This document shows positions 1 through 7,952 of a stretch of DNA of 14,394 nt, piece by piece; within the stretch, counting starts at the first letter, position 1, and each line of letters opens with the position of its first letter. The stretch is from JBAXZR01 sp041670165 (GTDB taxonomy: Bacteria > Bacillota > Clostridia > Christensenellales > UBA1242), in assembly GCA_041670165.1 (NCBI GenBank), contig JBAXZR010000023.1, positions 1-14,394 of the forward strand, given 5' to 3'. The position numbers and the translations under genes are program-made. The notes beneath the pieces were generated by a model, which had not been told where the DNA came from, searched no databases, and was given only the letters and a program-made list of their open reading frames with translations.

Positions 1-23
1 AAAACTTCTCTAATTTCAATCAT
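1..23 (-). CDS. Probable 5' end of a gene leaving the window (partial)
   Basis: On the minus strand an ATG at 21-23 follows an AAAGGA ribosome site about 8 bases upstream. It opens a frame reading MIEIREV before the window edge. Only seven codons are visible, so no family can be assigned. Short starts of this kind occur in many enzymes, including acetyltransferases, but that is a guess. The case rests on the ribosome site and start codon alone. Confidence 0.35.
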
Positions 24-208
24 ATATTTTTTCCTTTTAGTAAATTAAATTTTGATTATTACAAAAACACAACTAAGTATTTTATGTAACATACATTTTA
101 TCACTTTCACAAAATTAATCAATCAATTCATAAATAAATTTTTTTTAGTTGTTTTGAAAAGCAAACAAAGGGTAAATCCAAAATTTAGGAAACTAGAATT
201 CTTAATTA

Positions 209-238
209 AAAAGAGAAGACTGCAAAATCTTCTCTTTT
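209..238. terminator. Terminator-like hairpin
   Basis: An 11-base perfect stem (AAAAGAGAAGA pairing with TCTTCTCTTTT) encloses an 8-base loop. Read on plus it ends in TTTT; read on minus it ends in TTTTT then AATT. It may work in either direction, but no gene in the window clearly ends into it, so the orientation is left open. Confidence 0.5.
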
Positions 239-273
239 GAAAACAATAATTTTCAAATAATTGCTTGATTTTT

Positions 274-298
274 TTATCATAAATGATAAGAATATAAT
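274..298 (+). promoter_or_regulatory. Promoter -10 with overlapping palindromic operator candidate
   Basis: A TATAAT box lies at 293-298, twelve bases before the ATG of the ZIP transporter. Just upstream is a perfect inverted repeat, TTATCAT-AA-ATGATAA (274-289). It occupies the space between the -10 and any -35; T-rich sequence at 270-275 would give a 17-base spacer. A dyad there would let a repressor block RNA polymerase. Because the gene encodes a metal transporter, a metalloregulator (Fur/Zur or MntR type) is the natural candidate. The 7-2-7 dyad does not exactly match the classical 7-1-7 Fur-family box, so the regulator is inferred. Confidence 0.5.
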
Positions 299-310
299 TA
301 GGAGAAATAT

Positions 311-1099
311 ATGAGTACAACATGGATCATTATTTTGGGAATTTCAATAACATTTATTGCAAATACACTTGGTTGTTCACTAGTCTATGTATTCAAAAAA
401 AAGATTAATCCAAAAATTAATTCTTGTGTCTTAGGATTTGCAAGTGGAATAATGATTTCCGCTTCAGTTTTTGGATTAATCATGCCCGCAATTGAACAAT
501 CAAAAGGCATAGGCGATTGGTTCTTTTTGCCAGCTTCAATTGGACTTTTGATGGGTTGCTTGTTGTTTGAATTAATTGACAAATTTGTTCCACATATTCA
601 CAAAGCTGACATGAATGAAGAAGGACCAAAAAACAAACTTTCCAAATCAATGAAATTGTTTTTTGCAGTATTAATTCACAATATTCCTGAAGGACTTGCG
701 GTTGGAATTGTTTTTGGAAATGCCATTGCGTCAGGTCAAATGAGTGCTTACATTTCAGCACTTGGAATTTCAATTGGAGTTGCAATACAAAATTTTCCTG
801 AAGGTATTGCAGTAAGTATGCCAATAAAACAAGAAACAGGAAACAACAATAAAGCATTTTTTTTAGGAACAGTAAGCGGTATTGTTGAACCAATATTTGC
901 AATTATTGCATTATTAATTTCAACAAAAATTCACAACTTGATGCCGTGGCTACTTGCCATTGCTGCAGGAGCTATGATATTTGTTACAATTGAAGATTTG
1001 ATTCCAGATGCAAAACTTTCTTCAAAATCTCACATTGGTTCATGGTCATTCATAATTGGTTTTGTTGTTATGATGATACTAGATATTGCCTTAGCATAA
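311..1099 (+). CDS. ZIP-family divalent metal (zinc) transporter
   Basis: A 262-residue inner-membrane protein that by family should import Zn(II) and possibly Mn or Fe(II). It has about eight hydrophobic segments. The paired ZIP signatures are both visible: HNIPEG in TM4 (His123, Asn124, Glu127) and QNFPEG in TM5 (Asn161, Glu164), which supply the metal-site ligands. Further conserved-looking pieces are VEPIFA near 192 and EDLIPDA near 228. A cytoplasmic loop at about 92-112 carries two His plus acidic residues, typical of ZIP proteins. Length and motif order fit the bacterial GufA/ZupT group. The ATG follows an AGGAGA ribosome site with good spacing. It is monocistronic and ends towards a shared bidirectional terminator. 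Metal specificity cannot be read from sequence. Confidence 0.9.
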   Translation: MSTTWIIILGISITFIANTLGCSLVYVFKKKINPKINSCVLGFASGIMISASVFGLIMPAIEQSKGIGDWFFLPASIGLLMGCLLFELIDKFVPHIHKADMNEEGPKNKLSKSMKLFFAVLIHNIPEGLAVGIVFGNAIASGQMSAYISALGISIGVAIQNFPEGIAVSMPIKQETGNNNKAFFLGTVSGIVEPIFAIIALLISTKIHNLMPWLLAIAAGAMIFVTIEDLIPDAKLSSKSHIGSWSFIIGFVVMMILDIALA

Positions 1100-1307
1100 T
1101 GAAAGCTATTACCAATATAACAAAAAAAAATTAATAACTTAATTAACACAACAAAAAATAGTTTAGTTGATTGTTAAAAAATCTAATTTCTCATTTGTTA
1201 TGACATATTCAATTAATTCACGGGCGACTTCTTTAATTCACTTGTTTTTCTAAGATTTAAAAATATTTTTTATCTTTGCTATATTTATTATTTAAAATCT
1301 TTATTAA

Positions 1308-1336
1308 AAAACAAAGGCTTGCACCTTTGTTTTATT
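1308..1336. terminator. Bidirectional rho-independent terminator between convergent genes
   Basis: AAAACAAAGG (1308-1317) and CCTTTGTTTT (1324-1333) form a 10-base perfect stem with a 6-base loop. T-rich tails follow on both strands (TTTTATTTT on plus, TTTTTTAATAA on minus). It lies between the ends of the ZIP transporter (+) and the first BspA-like gene (-) and can serve both. Confidence 0.8.
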
Positions 1337-1359
1337 TTAAGTTTATTAAAATAGTTTTT

Positions 1360-3510
1360 TTACAATTTAGTATATTCATAACAACAATATGTGTTGTAAA
1401 TAAGATAAACAGGCTCTGAAAAGTTACTTAGGTTAGAAACATATGAACCGATACTGTCTTTTATCCAATCAAGAATATATAACTTACTATCTGTTAAGAA
1501 ATTATATAAAAGTCTTCCTTCTGATTCTGGCGTTGTTAATCTTGCAGCAACAGTTACCGATTTAAGAAAAACAGTTTTTAAAACATGACAATTCATAAAC
1601 ACATTATCCCCAAGAGTGGTAACAGAAGATGGGATAGTGATACTTGCAAGCTTCGAACAGCCTGAAAATGCTTGATATCCCAAAGATACGAGATTTTCAG
1701 ATAATGTAATAGAAGTAAGACCTAGACAACTTTCAAAACAAGCGTTGCCAATGCTTGTTACAGAGTTTGGAATGGTAAATTCAGTTAGTGATGTGCAAGT
1801 CATAAATGCACTAGTTTTGATGCTTGTAACATTACTTGGAATAGTGATATTAGAAATCTTTTGGCAAGATTGAAAAGTATAATCGTTAATTGTACTTATA
1901 CCTGTTGGAATGTTGACATTGATAAGACCAGAACAAACACCGAATGCTGACACACCTAAATAAGTAACTGTGTTTGGAACAATAACTGTAACAAGCCTTG
2001 AACAGTATTGAAAAGCACAATCTCCAATATAGGTAATTTCATTTGGTATTGTAAACTCTGTATCTGTTCTTGAAGCCAAAAACTTTAATAAAGAAGTTCC
2101 CGCATAGTTATACAAAATGTTGTCAACGACTTTAAAATTTGTATTTTCCTCATCAACAACAATTGAGTCTATTGAGTAAGCACCCTTGAAAACCTGTGCT
2201 CCAAAACTTGCAAGATTTTTTGGAATGTTGAATGTATCAAGACCCGCGCATGAACTAAAAATCATGTTACCAAAACTAATCAAACTATCAGGAAATGTTA
2301 TGCTGTCAACTTTTATAAAATTATAAAAGGCATTGTCAGCAATGGCTGTAACACCGTCAGCAATGATTACATTAAACAAAGTAGAAGGAATTGTTCCCCC
2401 GCTTAAATAAGACCAGCCACCAAAATAATATCTTAAATAACTATTAGTGTTTGCTATGTAGCTGTTTTTTAATGGAGCTGACAAAGTGTTCAGAGTCGAG
2501 CAACCAGTCAGAACATTTGTGCCAACAGTTGTAACTGAATATGGAATCGTTATTTTTGTAAGTGCTGTTGAATTACGAAAAGCATCATTAGGAAGTGTTG
2601 TAACACTTTTCCAATTATATTTTTCTGGAATATCAACTTCTCCGCTTAGTAATCCATTTTGACAAACAGAATATTCTTCGCCATTTGCAATAGCAGTAAA
2701 AATTAAATTTTCAGGATTTCCAAATTTAGCATAAATTGCTGTTGTTCCAGAATATGGAAACTCAATTTTGTTTGTAAATGTTTCATCAGTGTACAAGCCA
2801 TAGAATGCTGGTTGTCCTTCAATTGAAAGTTCTGGTAAATTTTCTTCAGTAAGTGGCTCAGTTGTTGAAAAACTTTCAATTTCTCCGTCGCCAGTTACAA
2901 ATGAATATCCTTCAAAAGGTTGCATATTTCTTAGTGTCAAAGAAAAACTGTTATCGAAAGAATTAACACTCTTGCCATTATCGCTTATGTCAAGTGTCAT
3001 AACAATTGTTGCAGTCTTTAATGATTCAACTTCAATAGTTCCACTTACATAAGTTTCGTTTGTGATTGGAGTTAGATTATTAATTGAATAAACGCAAGTT
3101 CTGTCAATATTTGAATTTCCAAGATTTGTTCCATTAAAAGCTGAATAAACTTGGTTGCTAAGTTCAAAGCTGAGTGATCGTTCATCAGAATTGTTTACAA
3201 TTGTGAGAGTTATTGTTATGGATTGTGTTTCATCTACAAATTCCATGGCTGAGCCAATTGCCCATGTTCCAAGCTTGCCTTCTGAGTCGCCCGCCAAAGT
3301 TGAAATTGGACCATAGTTTGCAAAGGTTTCCGCCTTTGCTCCTGTAACAGTTCCCGTAACTGTTGACAAAACATGGATAGAAGTGAAATCAATAGTGTTC
3401 GACACAGGAAGGCTCTGAGTTGAAGCAGCCCAAACTGCAAAACCCATAACCATAACTGCAAGGCACATGCTTACAACTGTTGATACAATCTTGAACCTTG
3501 TTTTTGTCAT
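1360..3510 (-). CDS. BspA-like leucine-rich-repeat surface protein (paralogue A)
   Basis: A 716-residue exported protein, probably a cell-surface adhesin by analogy with BspA/LRR_5 proteins. Residues 1-30 are a signal peptide or anchor: Lys/Arg start, hydrophobic core at about 8-27, then AVWAAST. Residues 35-200 form a predicted beta-rich domain reminiscent of TasA/SipW-type exported proteins. Residues 215-265 resemble a B-repeat-type module (GLYTDETFTNKI, then a YAKF end). From about 305 come LRR_5 repeats, with a linker containing YLRYYFGG near 358-365. Six regular 23-residue units occupy 506-643, pattern LxxIxIPxxVTxIGxxAFxxCxx. A C-terminal module (LYILDWIKDSIGSYVSN, 677-693) recurs in the paralogue at 5838-7490. 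There is no LPxTG motif or surface-layer homology domain, so the mode of attachment is unknown. An AGGAGA site precedes the ATG. Confidence 0.88.
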   Translation of the reverse strand: MTKTRFKIVSTVVSMCLAVMVMGFAVWAASTQSLPVSNTIDFTSIHVLSTVTGTVTGAKAETFANYGPISTLAGDSEGKLGTWAIGSAMEFVDETQSITITLTIVNNSDERSLSFELSNQVYSAFNGTNLGNSNIDRTCVYSINNLTPITNETYVSGTIEVESLKTATIVMTLDISDNGKSVNSFDNSFSLTLRNMQPFEGYSFVTGDGEIESFSTTEPLTEENLPELSIEGQPAFYGLYTDETFTNKIEFPYSGTTAIYAKFGNPENLIFTAIANGEEYSVCQNGLLSGEVDIPEKYNWKSVTTLPNDAFRNSTALTKITIPYSVTTVGTNVLTGCSTLNTLSAPLKNSYIANTNSYLRYYFGGWSYLSGGTIPSTLFNVIIADGVTAIADNAFYNFIKVDSITFPDSLISFGNMIFSSCAGLDTFNIPKNLASFGAQVFKGAYSIDSIVVDEENTNFKVVDNILYNYAGTSLLKFLASRTDTEFTIPNEITYIGDCAFQYCSRLVTVIVPNTVTYLGVSAFGVCSGLINVNIPTGISTINDYTFQSCQKISNITIPSNVTSIKTSAFMTCTSLTEFTIPNSVTSIGNACFESCLGLTSITLSENLVSLGYQAFSGCSKLASITIPSSVTTLGDNVFMNCHVLKTVFLKSVTVAARLTTPESEGRLLYNFLTDSKLYILDWIKDSIGSYVSNLSNFSEPVYLIYNTYCCYEYTKL

Positions 3511-3587
3511 TATTTCTCCTATGCAAACTTATTTTACTTAAAAATTCATAAATAATGTATTTAAATTTATATTAGCATTAAATATTT

Positions 3588-3615
3588 TCTATATTTCAAA
3601 CGCAATAATTGTCAA
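3588..3615 (-). promoter_or_regulatory. Promoter for BspA-like gene A
   Basis: On the minus strand a perfect TTGACA -35 (3610-3615) stands 16 bases from a TATAGA -10 (3588-3593). The predicted leader is about 70 bases. The -35 is canonical and the -10 matches four positions. Confidence 0.55.
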
Positions 3616-3889
3616 AGACATTTTTAGACAATGTAAGTACTAATAAAAAACAATTTTTTTCGACATGTTTAATCTATTTTAGGTCTATTAAAAAAATATG
3701 TCAAGCAAAATACTTTACTTTTTAAAATTTATAGTCCACAAAAACTATCGTTTAAATATTGATTACAAAATTTTGGAAGAAACAATTTGTAAATTAATTC
3801 GATATTAAACGAACAGTAAAAATTTGTGTGAAAAAAAATTGAATTTACATATATGTTTATGAAAAAGAATTTTTAAAATATTTTTTAGC
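3616..3889. other. AT-rich intergenic region before glmS
   Basis: Extremely AT-rich sequence between the divergent BspA-like gene A and glmS. I see no gene, no tRNA and no sequence resembling the conserved core of the glmS ribozyme. A clear glmS promoter could not be picked out among the many A/T runs. Confidence 0.5.
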
Positions 3890-3915
3890 TTTTATTAATT
3901 TTTAAATTAATAAAA
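3890..3915 (+). promoter_or_regulatory. Perfect inverted repeat just before the glmS ribosome site
   Basis: TTTTATTAATTT (3890-3901) and AAATTAATAAAA (3904-3915) are perfect 12-base arms around TT. The repeat ends two bases before the AAAGGAG ribosome site (3918-3924) of glmS. It could be an operator or a leader hairpin affecting translation. It consists only of A and T, so chance is a real alternative in this genome. Confidence 0.35.
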
Positions 3916-3929
3916 ATAAAGGAGCTGTT

Positions 3930-5720
3930 ATGTGTGGAATTTTTGGATATGTCGGCAAAAAAAATTGTGTGCCATTTTTGATTGAAGGGCTTAAAAAACT
4001 TGAATATCGTGGCTATGACTCGGCAGGAATTGCCGTTTTAAACGACAAAGAAAAAATTGAAATGATCAAGAAAGAGGGACGAATTTCAACTCTTGAAAAA
4101 AATTTGGGAACTATAAACGGTCGTTGTGGTATTGGACACACAAGATGGGCAACTCATGGCAAACCATCAGACGAGAACTCCCACCCTCATCAAAGCGGAA
4201 AATTTGTTTTGGTTCACAATGGAATAATTGAGAACTATCTTGATTTAAAAATTGAACTAGTAAATAGTGGTGTGAAATTCATTTCACAAACCGATTCAGA
4301 AGTAATTGCACATCTATGCAACAGAGAATACAAAGGTAATATGCTCGAAACAATATCAAAAATCACAAAACTTCTGAAAGGTTCTTACGCCTTAGCAATT
4401 ATTTGTGAAGATTATCCGAACACAATTTTTGTAACCAAAAAAGACAATCCCCTTATAATTGGAATTGGCGATAAAGAAAATTATGTGTCAAGTGATGTTT
4501 TAGCAATAGCTTCTCACACAAATGAAGCTTTTATTCTTAATGACTTTGAAATTGCAATAGTTACAAATGATTCCATCTCAATTTTTGATAAAAATTTAAA
4601 AAAGTTTAAAAAAAATCATTCAAAGATTAATGTTTCTAACAATGACTGTGGCATGGGACAAAATGAAAGTTATATGCTTAAAGAAATTAAAGAAATTCCG
4701 AAAGCTCTTAAAAAAACTTTTGACTATTACTTAACAAAAGAATTTGACAAGAATTTGTTAAAAATTCTTAAAAAAATGAGCTCTATAAATATTGTTGCGT
4801 GTGGCACAGCTTATCATGCAGGAATTTGCGGAAAATATGTTGTTGAAGAACTATGTAGAATTCCTGTTTCTGTTAATATTGCAAGCGAATTCAGATATAG
4901 TAGTCCAATCATAGACAAAAAATCTCTTACAATTGCAATAAGTCAAAGCGGAGAAACGGCCGACACTCTTGCCGCCTTGAAACTTGCCAAAGCAAGCGGT
5001 TCAAAAACAATCGCAATAACCAATGTTCCCACAAGCTCAATCACACAAATAGCTGATTTTGTTCTTCCCATGCTTGCTGGTCCTGAAATTGCTGTTGCTG
5101 CAACCAAAAGTTACAACACTCAACTTGCAGTGTTATATATGCTTGCACTAAAAATTAGAGAACTAAGAAAAAAAATTAAATTGGATAAGTATATACAATG
5201 CATAAAAGAAATTCCTTTGCTTGCAGAAAACATGATTAAAAAGGCATCAATATTAAATGAACTTGCTGGCAAAGTTTCAAATGTTCAAAATGTATTTTTT
5301 CTTGGAAGAAATCTTGATTATGCAGTTGCACTTGAAGGCTCACTCAAACTTAAAGAGATTTCATACATTCATAGCGAAGGCTACCCTGCTGGGGAACTTA
5401 AACATGGAACTCTTGCTCTGATAGAAAAAAATATATTTGTAATCGTTCTTATCACACAAAAAAAATTAATTGAAAAATCATTAAATGCTTTGCACGAAGT
5501 TAAGGCAAGAGAAGCAAATATACTTTTAATCACAGGATTTGAAGAATTAAAGGAAAATAGCGGTGCTGATAATATGATACTAATTCCAAAAACTTTGGAT
5601 TTATTTATGCCAATTCTATCGGTTATTCCACTGCAAATTTTCGCTTATTACATGGCTCGTGCAAAAGGAAATGACCCAGACAAACCAAGGAATCTTGCAA
5701 AATCTGTAACTGTGGAATAA
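3930..5720 (+). CDS. glmS: Glutamine--fructose-6-phosphate aminotransferase (isomerizing)
   Basis: A 596-residue cytoplasmic enzyme converting fructose-6-phosphate and glutamine to glucosamine-6-phosphate and glutamate, the first step towards UDP-GlcNAc. The N-terminal class II glutaminase domain (about 1-220) begins MCGIFG, with Cys2 as catalytic nucleophile after Met removal. It also shows RWATHG (72-77) and HNG (96-98). Two SIS sugar isomerase domains follow: the first with CGTAYHAG (291-298) and SQSGETADT (338-346), the second at about 450-580 with SEGYPAGELKHG (482-493). The C-terminus DKPRNLAKSVTVE is the family's signature tail. Length is normal (about 600). An AAAGGAG site lies five bases from the ATG. 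It stands alone, flanked by two minus-strand BspA-like genes and separate from glmM. Confidence 0.98.
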   Translation: MCGIFGYVGKKNCVPFLIEGLKKLEYRGYDSAGIAVLNDKEKIEMIKKEGRISTLEKNLGTINGRCGIGHTRWATHGKPSDENSHPHQSGKFVLVHNGIIENYLDLKIELVNSGVKFISQTDSEVIAHLCNREYKGNMLETISKITKLLKGSYALAIICEDYPNTIFVTKKDNPLIIGIGDKENYVSSDVLAIASHTNEAFILNDFEIAIVTNDSISIFDKNLKKFKKNHSKINVSNNDCGMGQNESYMLKEIKEIPKALKKTFDYYLTKEFDKNLLKILKKMSSINIVACGTAYHAGICGKYVVEELCRIPVSVNIASEFRYSSPIIDKKSLTIAISQSGETADTLAALKLAKASGSKTIAITNVPTSSITQIADFVLPMLAGPEIAVAATKSYNTQLAVLYMLALKIRELRKKIKLDKYIQCIKEIPLLAENMIKKASILNELAGKVSNVQNVFFLGRNLDYAVALEGSLKLKEISYIHSEGYPAGELKHGTLALIEKNIFVIVLITQKKLIEKSLNALHEVKAREANILLITGFEELKENSGADNMILIPKTLDLFMPILSVIPLQIFAYYMARAKGNDPDKPRNLAKSVTVE

Positions 5721-5793
5721 AAGAATATATTCAAATGTAATTGAAATGAAATATTTTGTTTTTAGAGTTTCAAATAAATATATAGTTCAATTA

Positions 5794-5819
5794 TATCCGT
5801 TTATATTAATTCGCGGATA
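5794..5819. terminator. Weak hairpin between convergent genes
   Basis: TATCCG (5794-5799) pairs with CGGATA (5814-5819) around a 14-base loop, between the ends of glmS (+) and BspA-like gene B (-). Neither strand has a T-run directly after it. It is the only GC-containing stem in this 117-base gap, so it is listed as a possible but weak terminator. Confidence 0.25.
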
Positions 5820-5837
5820 ACCATTCTTATATTTTTG

Positions 5838-7490
5838 TTAAATTTTTACATATTTTTTATATGACAAACCACCAATTTGAACAACTTCACTATAGGTGTA
5901 AGCAGAACCGTTTGTAATGTAGCTATTGATTGAGTTTATTGAATCTAGTATATACAAACTATTTCCTGTTTTTAAATAACCAAGTAGCACTCCACAAGCA
6001 GTAGTTGATGACAAATTGTTCGCTATGGAGGCAGAATCGACAATCACAGTTTTTAAATTTCCACATTCTTGAAAGGCAGTTGTACCAATATTTGTTATGC
6101 CACTTGGAATTTTAATTGATGGCAAATTTGTACAACCATAAAAATTGCTGTAATCAATGAGAGTTATATTGTTTGAAAGAGTAACACTTGAGAGATTTGT
6201 GCAATTACGGAAATTTGTGTCTTTCATGCTTGTAACAGAGTTTGGAATGACAATTGTGGAAAGTTTTGTGCAATTTATAAAAGTGCTAAAACCAATGGTT
6301 GTAACACTGTTTGGAATGGTTACATTTGGTAATTTTGAGCATCCATAAAACATGGAACTTCCAAGAGTAGTTAAATTGTTTGAAAGAGTAACACTAGTCA
6401 AATTTGTATCGAGAAAAAAAATACCATTTCCAACTGTTGTTACACTGTCTGGCATAACAAAACTTGACAAATCTGTACAACCATAAAATGAAAATAATCC
6501 CAGCATTGTAACAGTATTTGGAACAATTACACTCGAAAGTTCAGTGCAATTTTTAAACGCGTTAGCTCCGAGCATTGTTACATCTTTCCAATTATATTTG
6601 CTAGGAATTTCAAGAGCACCAGTAGACATATTATTTATGTCAGTGGCAACTGAATATTCTGTGTCATTGTTGATAAGTGTAAAAATTAAAGTTGCAGGAG
6701 CTTCAGCAAATTTTGCATAAACTGTTGTGCTTCCAGAATATGGAAATTGAATTTCTTGAGTATATTCTTGGTCAGAATAAAGCCCATAAAAAGCAGGCTG
6801 TCCTTCAACAATCATTTCAGGAAGATTTTCTTCAGTTAAAGGTTCTTCAGTGTTTAAGGTAAGCACTCCGCTAAGAGGATTAAACGAAAAATTTTCTGTT
6901 CCACCAGCAACATTTCTAAGAGTTGTGGAAAAAGCATTATTGAAAGCATTCACACTTTTGCCGTTATCAGAAATATCAAGAGTGAAAACAATTGTTGCAG
7001 TCTTTAATGGTTCAACATTAATCGCTCCACTTGTATAAGTTGCGTCAACTATTGGTGTCACATTATTAATTGAATATTTGCAAGTTCTATCAATGTTTGT
7101 GTCGCCAAGGTTTGTGCCGTTAAAAGCACCATAAGACTCACCGCTAAGCTCAAAAGAAAGTGACCTTTCATCAGAATCATTTACAATCGTTAATGTAATA
7201 ATTATTAATTCTGTTTCGTTATTGAATTCCATGGCTGAGCCAATTGCCCATGTCCCAAGTTTCCCTTCAGGGTCACCAGCAAGTGTTGAAACAGGACCAT
7301 AATTTGTGAATGTGTCTGCTTTTGCTCCCGTAACAGTTCCAGTAACAGTTGACAAAACATGAATAGATGTGAAATCTACTGTGTTAACTACTGGAAGAGT
7401 TTGTGTTGAAGCCGCCCAAACAGCGAAACCCATAACAGCAAGTGCAAGGCACATGCTAATAAGAGTTGTAACAATTTTTGTTTTCACCAT
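5838..7490 (-). CDS. BspA-like leucine-rich-repeat surface protein (paralogue B)
   Basis: A 550-residue exported protein paralogous to the one at 1360-3510. I chose the ATG at 7488-7490 because AAGGAG (7500-7505) lies nine bases upstream; the frame could open 13 codons earlier, but that start has no ribosome site. A signal peptide or anchor covers about 5-28 (MVKTKIV start, GFAVWAAST end). It is followed by the same beta-rich domain and B-repeat-like module as paralogue A, at high identity. Then come exactly seven 23-residue LRR_5 units, LxxVxIPNxVTxIGxxxFxxCTx, fewer than in A. The C-terminus repeats the LYILDSINSINSYITN module. There is no sortase motif. Likely secreted or surface-displayed; a role in adhesion is inferred from the family. 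Confidence 0.87.
   Translation of the reverse strand: MVKTKIVTTLISMCLALAVMGFAVWAASTQTLPVVNTVDFTSIHVLSTVTGTVTGAKADTFTNYGPVSTLAGDPEGKLGTWAIGSAMEFNNETELIIITLTIVNDSDERSLSFELSGESYGAFNGTNLGDTNIDRTCKYSINNVTPIVDATYTSGAINVEPLKTATIVFTLDISDNGKSVNAFNNAFSTTLRNVAGGTENFSFNPLSGVLTLNTEEPLTEENLPEMIVEGQPAFYGLYSDQEYTQEIQFPYSGSTTVYAKFAEAPATLIFTLINNDTEYSVATDINNMSTGALEIPSKYNWKDVTMLGANAFKNCTELSSVIVPNTVTMLGLFSFYGCTDLSSFVMPDSVTTVGNGIFFLDTNLTSVTLSNNLTTLGSSMFYGCSKLPNVTIPNSVTTIGFSTFINCTKLSTIVIPNSVTSMKDTNFRNCTNLSSVTLSNNITLIDYSNFYGCTNLPSIKIPSGITNIGTTAFQECGNLKTVIVDSASIANNLSSTTACGVLLGYLKTGNSLYILDSINSINSYITNGSAYTYSEVVQIGGLSYKKYVKI
6080..6560 (-). repeat. 69-bp tandem LRR codon repeats with a 207-bp higher-order period
   Basis: Seven LRR units of 23 codons each. 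A 20-base stretch at 6169-6188 recurs identically at 6376-6395, exactly 207 bases (three units) away. The protein shows the same three-unit order: an IPNSVT or MPDSVT unit, an LSNN unit, then an LPxxxIP unit. This suggests a three-unit block duplication inside the gene. Confidence 0.7.
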
Positions 7491-7529
7491 ACACTTCCAC
7501 TCCTTAATGCTAAAACATATTCTAATCAA

Positions 7530-7667
7530 TTTTTTTTAAAATATAGTCAATTTATATAAATATCTATTATTATTAAATTTAATCCCTATTTATAAAAAAT
7601 AGTTTATTTAATTAATCAAAGGCACATATGTGCAATTTTAAACATAATATTTTAGCAATTTATGGCT
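7530..7667. other. AT-rich intergenic region upstream of BspA-like gene B
   Basis: Together with 7668-7952 this forms a 420-base gap between divergent genes. A minus-strand TTGACT (7545-7550) could be the -35 for BspA-like gene B, but I find no -10 at good spacing; TAGAAT is 20 bases away. No other feature is supportable here. Confidence 0.4.
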
Positions 7668-7811
7668 TTATATATATCCTAGATGAATAAAATGACCAGC
7701 TTCGCTTGCCGTTTTGTATGTAGTTACACTCTTTGTATCTTCCACATATATTTTCAACATAAACATATATGCTCCAGCAGTTGTAAAATTTCTAAAAATA
7801 TACATGTTCAT
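7668..7811 (-). CDS. Possible small protein, 47 residues
   Basis: A minus-strand frame of 47 codons that starts MNMYIFRNFTTAG and ends GHFIHLGYI. Its composition is unlike the poly-K/N/I translations of surrounding junk: it has Gly, Ala, Thr, Val and His in a protein-like pattern (VEDTKSVTTYKTASEAGHF). A TTGACA box (7844-7849) sits upstream with a plausible TAACAT -10. There is no ribosome site, and an in-frame stop comes directly before the ATG. It could be a degraded gene remnant rather than a working gene. I recognise no family. Confidence 0.25.
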   Translation of the reverse strand: MNMYIFRNFTTAGAYMFMLKIYVEDTKSVTTYKTASEAGHFIHLGYI

Positions 7812-7897
7812 TTATATGTAATGTTACAAATATAAAAATAAATGTCAAGTAAAAATGTAAAATCATGTCGTAAAATTGTTCGTAATATTAATTTCAA

Positions 7898-7926
7898 TTG
7901 AGTTTTATTGTGCCTTGTGATATATT
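7898..7926 (+). promoter_or_regulatory. Promoter of the PHP gene
   Basis: TTGAGT (7898-7903), a 17-base spacer, then TATATT (7921-7926) with an extended TGA just before the -10. The start of transcription would be about 20 bases before the ATG at 7953, with GGAG in between. Confidence 0.7.
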
Positions 7927-7952
7927 TTAACAATAAATAATTTGGAGAAATT

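Larger units (their letters stand above)
24..310. other. AT-rich intergenic region
   Basis: This stretch holds no convincing gene; the short open frames on both strands lack ribosome sites and have low-complexity translations. It contains a terminator-like hairpin at 209-238 and the promoter and operator region of the ZIP transporter at about 265-306. Confidence 0.6.

Noticed and set aside
480..902. A 140-residue minus-strand frame
   Set aside because: It lies inside the ZIP transporter, is rich in Leu/Gln/Cys as expected of an antisense shadow, and has no ribosome site.
3511..3929. A glmS ribozyme upstream of glmS
   Set aside because: The region is nearly all A/T and I find no conserved ribozyme core or GC-rich pseudoknot strands.
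7491..7529. Upstream ATG at 7529 as the start of BspA-like gene B
   Set aside because: It has no ribosome site, and the signal peptide begins naturally at MVKTKIV behind AAGGAG.
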